This document shows, one piece after another, positions 42,388-46,281 of a stretch of DNA of 46,281 nucleotides. The position numbers and the translations under genes were made by a program. The notes beneath the pieces are model-generated. The model did no database searches and was not told the origin of the DNA. It saw only the letters and a list, made by a program, of their open reading frames with translations. Origin of the DNA: Halomonadaceae bacterium (lineage in GTDB: Bacteria; Pseudomonadota; Gammaproteobacteria; Pseudomonadales; Oleiphilaceae); NCBI GenBank assembly GCA_007692645.1, contig REBR01000214.1, forward strand, positions 1-46,281, given 5' to 3'. The number at the start of each line of letters is the position of its first letter. The stretch's first letter is position 1.

Positions 42388-42858
42388 ATGATGTATGACA
42401 TCCCCGAAAAGTTGCTGGTTGCTGTGGACGGCTCAGGTGGGTCCAGCGGCTCTGTTTCCCTTGCCTGCGCCATGGCCTCTGGTCTGGGTATTCCTGTGGA
42501 ACTGGTATTTGTGTTCCAGGCCGGCAGCGACTTACTGGTGGGTTTGCCCGGAGGGGGTATTGGCCGTGCCGATCGCCAGTATTTTATTCCCGGCGCCATT
42601 GAAAAACTGCGGGAAGAGGCGACAAAACATGTTTTCCAGGTGGCCAGAGAATCCGTAGGGGATAGAGAGGTTGTGATTGAGGAAACCGTGCTGTCGGGTA
42701 CCCCTGCGGATCAATTGCTGAAGCACGCCAGTGACACGCCAGGCGCAGCCATTGTGATGGGGCGCCGTGGCCAGTCCGGCCTGACGGAGCTGATTATGGG
42801 CAGTGTCAGTCAGCGGGTGATACATAAGGCAAAGTGCCCGGTGATTTTGGTGCCGTAA
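42388..42858 (+). CDS. Universal stress protein (UspA family), ATP-binding type
   Basis: The 156-residue start follows AAGGAG (42375-42380) by 7 bases. The protein opens EKLLVAVDGSGGSSGSVSLA, and the C-terminus carries the nucleotide motif G-RR-G-(9)-GS (MGRRGQSGLTELIMGSVSQR) followed by KCPVILV, as in ATP-binding Usp proteins. A central insertion (LLVGLPGGGIGRADRQYF) makes it slightly longer than the norm. Such proteins support survival under energy stress, and several are induced by Anr in Pseudomonas. It stands alone on this strand and is convergent with a membrane-protein gene 17 bases away. Confidence 0.92.
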   Translation: MMYDIPEKLLVAVDGSGGSSGSVSLACAMASGLGIPVELVFVFQAGSDLLVGLPGGGIGRADRQYFIPGAIEKLREEATKHVFQVARESVGDREVVIEETVLSGTPADQLLKHASDTPGAAIVMGRRGQSGLTELIMGSVSQRVIHKAKCPVILVP

Positions 42859-42875
42859 CCCAGGTGCAATAACAT

Positions 42876-43487
42876 TTAACCCTGAAACCTCCTGCGCCAT
42901 AGCAGTATGGTGCCATGCACCGGCAGGTAGACCAACGCCGGCAGCAGAATTATCAGCAATGGCAGGTACACCTGAGCCGGCAAGCCCTGCAGTGCCTCGA
43001 AAGGCGGGTGGGCCCAGTTGATGTGGCGCTCTGGATCAGTGAACAGGTAGCTGGCAAGGATCAACAATACGGTAATGGCGGTTTGCAGGGGCAGTGCCCG
43101 GGGGGCGTAGCCGAGGCGGTATACCCCATAGACACAGACCGGTGGTAAGAACACGTGGTAGAGGGAGAGCAGGCGCAGCCAAAGGGGCAGGTCACTATCA
43201 AACATGTAATCAGTGCCGGTAACGGGCGGATTGCCGGTGATAAAGGCTATGCCCACATCCAGTGTCCAGACGCTGCCGACTAACAGTACCGCCAATAGCT
43301 GAGTGGAAAGCAACAAAGGGCTTTCCCGCCAGAGTCCTGCCAGGATAAGAAAGTTGGCCAGGTTGCACAGCCAGAAATAGTTCTGCGGGCCCAACTGCCA
43401 TAAGTACAGGGGGGCCCAGATCAGTACCCACAGACTGAACAGCAGCTTCAGCCAAAGGGGAATGCCTGCCATATCATCAGCTCCCAT
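42876..43487 (-). CDS. Polytopic membrane protein, family not recognised
   Basis: The protein is 203 residues with about six hydrophobic segments (near 12-32, 36-52, 58-82, 103-123, 132-152 and 172-195) and short charged loops. The C-terminus is basic (WRRRFQG), consistent with a cytoplasmic tail by the positive-inside rule. Pro/Tyr/Trp-rich loops (APLYLWQLGPQNYFW) give no motif I can name. AAGGAG lies 9 bases before the ATG. It lies convergent with the usp gene and divergent from the Abhydrolase_9 gene. No function is proposed. Confidence 0.75.
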   Translation of the reverse strand: MGADDMAGIPLWLKLLFSLWVLIWAPLYLWQLGPQNYFWLCNLANFLILAGLWRESPLLLSTQLLAVLLVGSVWTLDVGIAFITGNPPVTGTDYMFDSDLPLWLRLLSLYHVFLPPVCVYGVYRLGYAPRALPLQTAITVLLILASYLFTDPERHINWAHPPFEALQGLPAQVYLPLLIILLPALVYLPVHGTILLWRRRFQG

Positions 43488-43603
43488 TACCTCTCCTTTT
43501 TGCTTATGGTGCCGGGTTTACTGGAGAATGTCCCGAATGAGCCCAGTCTCTTATAGACTATACGCCTCTTTCAGTTGCCAACATTCGTCACCAGGACCAA
43601 CCC

Positions 43604-45235
43604 ATGACCCGTATTGGACAGCACTTTTCCACCATTGGTCTGATTCTGGGCACCTTCTTTTTTGCCCTTTCACTGACACCTAGTCTGGTACCCCGTGGGG
43701 ACACCATGCAGGGCATTATTTCCGGTGCTTCTATGGCAGCAGGCTATGGGGTGGGGGTGCTGGGTTGGATTCTGTGGCGCTATTTCGAGCTGCCCTCACC
43801 ATCAGACCGCTGGCAGCGCATTATTCAGAGTGTGGTGGCGGTTTTGTGCGGTTTGTTGGCGGTCAGTTTTTTGCTTCAGGCAAGCCAGTGGCAGAATGCC
43901 CTCCATGACCTCATGGGAATGGAAGAGGTTCCGGGGGTTCGGGCGCTCTGGGTGGGGCTGGTGGCGGTGCTGGTGTTTTTGGTGACGCTGGTGGTGGGTA
44001 AGCTGTTTACTGCCCTGTGGAATTTTCTCTCCCGTCACCTGCGTCGAGTGGTGCCCCACCGGGTCTCTGTGGTGATCGGTTTGCTGTTGTCGTTCTATCT
44101 GTTCTGGTCAGTGGTAGACGGGGTGCTGTTCTCGACCCTGCTGGAAAGCGTGGACCGCTCCCATCAACAGGTGGATGCCCTGATTGAACCGGAGCGGGAG
44201 CAGCCCCAGGACCCTCTGCGGGCCGGCAGTCCGGATTCACTGATTCCATGGAAGTCCATGGGTCGCCAGGGGCGGCGTTACCTCGCTGGTGGGCCAACGG
44301 CACAGAGCATCGCTGAGTTTACAACAGCGCAGACCAAAGACCCCCTGCGGGTCTATGTAGGCCTGAACGCTGCTGAGACACCAGAAGAGCGAGCTGCCCT
44401 GGCCCTGGCAGAGCTGCAGCGGGTGGGCGGATTTGAACGCTCTACCCTGGTGCTGATTGCCCCCACAGGCACCGGCTGGGTAGACCCGGCAGGGGTCAAT
44501 ACCCTTGAGCACCTGCATCGGGGTGATATCGCCAGCGTTGCCGCCCAGTACAGCTACCTGCCCAGCCCACTGTCGGTGCTGGCAGATGGTAACTATGGGG
44601 TGGAAACCACCCGGGCCCTGTTTCAGGCGGTTTACGGTCACTGGCAGTCATTACCGGAAAACCAGAGGCCGGCACTGTATCTGTTCGGTATGAGCCTGGG
44701 GGCCCTGAACCTGGACCGGTCGTTTGATTTCTTCGATATCATCCATGAGCCGTTTAATGGGGCGCTCTGGGTGGGTCCACCTTTCCGCATGGACACCTGG
44801 CGCGATGTAACCCAGCGCAGGCGCCCGGATACCCCGGAGTGGCTGCCCCGTTTCCGGGACGACTCGGTTATCCGCTTTGCCAATCAGTCTGGTGGTCTCG
44901 AGGAGGGTGAGGCCCCCTGGGGTGATTTCCGTATTGCGTTTCTGCAGTACGCCAGTGACCCCATCACCTTCTTTTCACCGGATTCTTTCTATCAGGAGCC
45001 GACCTGGATGCGTGACCCCCGGGGCCCGGATGTCTCTCCGGACCTGAGCTGGTTTCCTATTATCACCATGTTGCAGCTGGCCGCCGATATGGCCGCCGGC
45101 TCGGCGCCCCCGGGCTACGGCCATGTGTATGCCGCAGAACATTACTTCGATGCCTGGGTAGCCCTGACAGAACCCCAGGGCTGGGATGAGGAGTCGCTAT
45201 CCCGTCTGCGGGAGCACTTTGTGGAAATGGAATAA
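43604..45235 (+). CDS. Membrane-bound alpha/beta-hydrolase, Abhydrolase_9 family (PF15420/PF10081)
   Basis: The protein is 543 residues. The N-terminal third has four to five transmembrane helices, opening with the family mark FFALSLTPSLVPR. The C-terminal part (about 225-540) is an alpha/beta-hydrolase with nucleophile S364 in GMSLG. Later blocks are HEPFNGALWVGPPF and YASDPITFF. The active site would face one side of the inner membrane, so a lipid or cell-wall ester is a reasonable guess, but no substrate is established. AGGA precedes the ATG. It is followed directly by the composite repeat at 45239. Confidence 0.9.
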   Translation: MTRIGQHFSTIGLILGTFFFALSLTPSLVPRGDTMQGIISGASMAAGYGVGVLGWILWRYFELPSPSDRWQRIIQSVVAVLCGLLAVSFLLQASQWQNALHDLMGMEEVPGVRALWVGLVAVLVFLVTLVVGKLFTALWNFLSRHLRRVVPHRVSVVIGLLLSFYLFWSVVDGVLFSTLLESVDRSHQQVDALIEPEREQPQDPLRAGSPDSLIPWKSMGRQGRRYLAGGPTAQSIAEFTTAQTKDPLRVYVGLNAAETPEERAALALAELQRVGGFERSTLVLIAPTGTGWVDPAGVNTLEHLHRGDIASVAAQYSYLPSPLSVLADGNYGVETTRALFQAVYGHWQSLPENQRPALYLFGMSLGALNLDRSFDFFDIIHEPFNGALWVGPPFRMDTWRDVTQRRRPDTPEWLPRFRDDSVIRFANQSGGLEEGEAPWGDFRIAFLQYASDPITFFSPDSFYQEPTWMRDPRGPDVSPDLSWFPIITMLQLAADMAAGSAPPGYGHVYAAEHYFDAWVALTEPQGWDEESLSRLREHFVEME

Positions 45236-45238
45236 ATT

Positions 45239-45460
45239 GGGACAGACCCGAATGGCACTTACTTAAGCCTCTTTTGAATACCTGGGTTCTGCCATGGCTT
45301 ACTGCACAGCGGGTTTTACCTGTGGGAGCGGCCATGGCCGCGATGAAGTCACTCCGCTACAGGCGCTCTGGCAGGGGTTTTGGAATGACCTCGAAAGGCA
45401 TCGCGGCTATAGCCGCTCCCACAGGTATGGCTTAAGTAAGTGCTATTCGGGACAGACCCC
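45239..45460. repeat. Composite REP/BIME-like element
   Basis: Outermost are direct tags GGGACAGACCC (45239-45249 and 45449-45459). Inside are 23-base inverted arms (45247-45269 and 45429-45451, one mismatch; core CTTAAGTAAG on the right). Innermost are two inverted REP-like units, TGTGGGAGCGGCCATGGCCG (from 45321) and its counterpart AGCCGCTCCCACAGGT (to 45426). GTGGGAGCGGC-type REPs are common in Pseudomonas and relatives. The element fills the gap between convergent Abhydrolase_9 and gph and differs from the five GGGGACAGACCACG hairpins, although the tag is similar. Confidence 0.9.
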
Positions 45461-45462
45461 AT

Positions 45463-46176
45463 TTATGAGTGCCAGGTTTCCTCTGCCAGCAGCGACTCCA
45501 GGGAGTCTACCACCCGGTCTGGTTGATACTTTGCAATGGGCTCACCGTGGTTATACCCATAGCTCACGGCAATAACCGGGATGCCCACTCCCCGGGCAGC
45601 CGCAATGTCTGCCCTTGAGTCACCAATCATAATGCTGTTGTCCCGATCGCCATGTAATTTTTCCATGGCGGCTTGCAGGGGTTCAGGGTCGGGTTTGCGC
45701 AAAGGGCTGCCATCCGCCCTGGTGAGGCTGTCGCCACTGATCACCGCGGCAAAAAAGTGGGCAAGGTCCAGTTGCCTGAGCAGGGGCAGGGTGAAGGTTT
45801 CCGGTTTGTTGGTGACAACTGCCAGTGCGCAGCCCTGTTCTCTGGCTCCCCGCAGAAAGGGCAGTACCCCTGGATACAATTGGCTTTGCTGGCCGTTGCA
45901 TTGGTGGTAGGCAGAGTAGAAAGCGGTTTTTGCCCGGTTAAACAGCTCAGCGTCCGGCGCAGTGGTGGGCTCGTCCTGATCCGCAAGGGCCCGCTCGATC
46001 AGCCGGGTGGCACCGTCACCGACCCAGCGGCGAACCTGAGCCAGTCCGGCGGGAGGGCGTTCCAGGGAGCTGAGCATGGTATCCACTGCCGTGGCCAGAT
46101 CCGGGACACTGTCCACCAGTGTTCCGTCCAGATCCAGCAGGATAACGGTTGGCCATTTCGGGTGTTGGAGACTCAT
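45463..46176 (-). CDS. gph: Phosphoglycolate phosphatase-type HAD hydrolase
   Basis: The protein is 237 residues from the ATG at 46174-46176. An upstream in-frame ATG at 46248 would read through the palindromic repeat and is rejected. The HAD motifs are D15-L-D17 (LLDLDGTLVDS), VVTNK, RKPDP and MIGDSRAD, with a C1 helical cap (about 25-95), as in Gph. It removes 2-phosphoglycolate made during DNA repair or oxygenase side reactions. The Shine-Dalgarno is weak. Other HAD phosphatases of this subfamily cannot be fully excluded. Confidence 0.88.
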   Translation of the reverse strand: MSLQHPKWPTVILLDLDGTLVDSVPDLATAVDTMLSSLERPPAGLAQVRRWVGDGATRLIERALADQDEPTTAPDAELFNRAKTAFYSAYHQCNGQQSQLYPGVLPFLRGAREQGCALAVVTNKPETFTLPLLRQLDLAHFFAAVISGDSLTRADGSPLRKPDPEPLQAAMEKLHGDRDNSIMIGDSRADIAAARGVGIPVIAVSYGYNHGEPIAKYQPDRVVDSLESLLAEETWHS

Positions 46177-46235
46177 GGGTTTTGCCTGAACGTTATTGAA
46201 TGAATGGGAATAGAGCCGTTGTAATGGGCTTAAAT

Positions 46236-46281
46236 GGGGACAGACCACGTTTTATCGACTTCAATAAAACCTGGTCTGTCC
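46236..46281. repeat. Palindromic repeat copy 5, cut by the window end
   Basis: The left arm GGGGACAGACCACGTTTTAT and right arm ATAAAACCTGGTCTGTCC run to the last base. The right arm has CCTGG where the other copies have CGTGG. It lies 60 bases upstream of the gph start. Confidence 0.9.

Noticed and set aside
46177-46248. Longer N-terminus for the phosphoglycolate phosphatase
   Set aside because: It would be translated from the palindromic repeat (MVCPHL is a typical product of this repeat), and the HAD domain begins after the internal start.
1-46281. CRISPR arrays, tRNA/rRNA genes, prophage or integrative element
   Set aside because: No regularly spaced direct repeats, cloverleaf-like sequences, integrase or transposase genes were seen. 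The TraF_2 gene alone is not evidence of a conjugative element.

Overview
The window looks like a chromosomal segment of a free-living, respiring gammaproteobacterium, possibly marine or halotolerant and Marinobacter/Alcanivorax-like. The support is Gram-negative envelope proteins, Anr/FNR-type promoter boxes, a wax-ester synthase/diacylglycerol acyltransferase, a DUF3034 protein beside a cupredoxin and an EAL protein, and palindromic repeats between genes. No rRNA, tRNA, CRISPR array, integrase or transposase was seen. The genus is inference.

Layout, left half (1-18 kb). A truncated TraF_2-type outer-membrane gene runs off the left edge. It is followed by a REC-HDOD protein, a divergent pair of an ATP-grasp ligase and a large unrecognised protein with a papain-like C/H/N signature, and a divergent pair of a Na/Pi cotransporter and OsmC with a Pho-box-like site between them. 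Next come a YdeP-type molybdopterin oxidoreductase and a secreted subtilase with a PKD domain. A four-gene minus-strand operon then encodes a cupredoxin-like protein, an EAL phosphodiesterase, DUF3034 and a truncated-haemoglobin lipoprotein. Four copies of one palindrome (core GGGGACAGACCACG) separate these modules, mostly at convergent gene ends. A fifth copy starts at the right edge of the window.

Layout, right half (18-46 kb). This part is rich in anaerobic and storage genes: a CBS protein with an octahaem cytochrome c (OTR type) and a cytochrome b; a treY-treZ-DUF5752-treT operon; a divergent operon of a beta-phosphoglucomutase/trehalose-6-phosphatase fusion, a GH65 phosphorylase and PEP synthase; D-lactate dehydrogenase with lactate permease; a PAS-GGDEF cyclase; a WS/DGAT; a coiled-coil lipoprotein; two divergent universal stress proteins; a membrane protein; an Abhydrolase_9 protein; and phosphoglycolate phosphatase.

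The most interesting signal is that six 14-bp Anr/FNR-like palindromes (TTGAY-N4-RTCAW) lie in front of the CBS/OTR, trehalose/GH65/ppsA, ldhA/lctP, WS/DGAT and both usp units. Each has a -10-like hexamer about 28.5-29.5 bp from the box centre; the one at the WS/DGAT gene is weak. This suggests a single low-oxygen regulon. It would combine trehalose turnover, lactate fermentation, wax or triacylglycerol storage, stress proteins and an alternative respiratory cytochrome. The gene types parallel part of the mycobacterial DosR dormancy regulon (tgs1, hrp1, usp, otsB1), although the regulator would be different.
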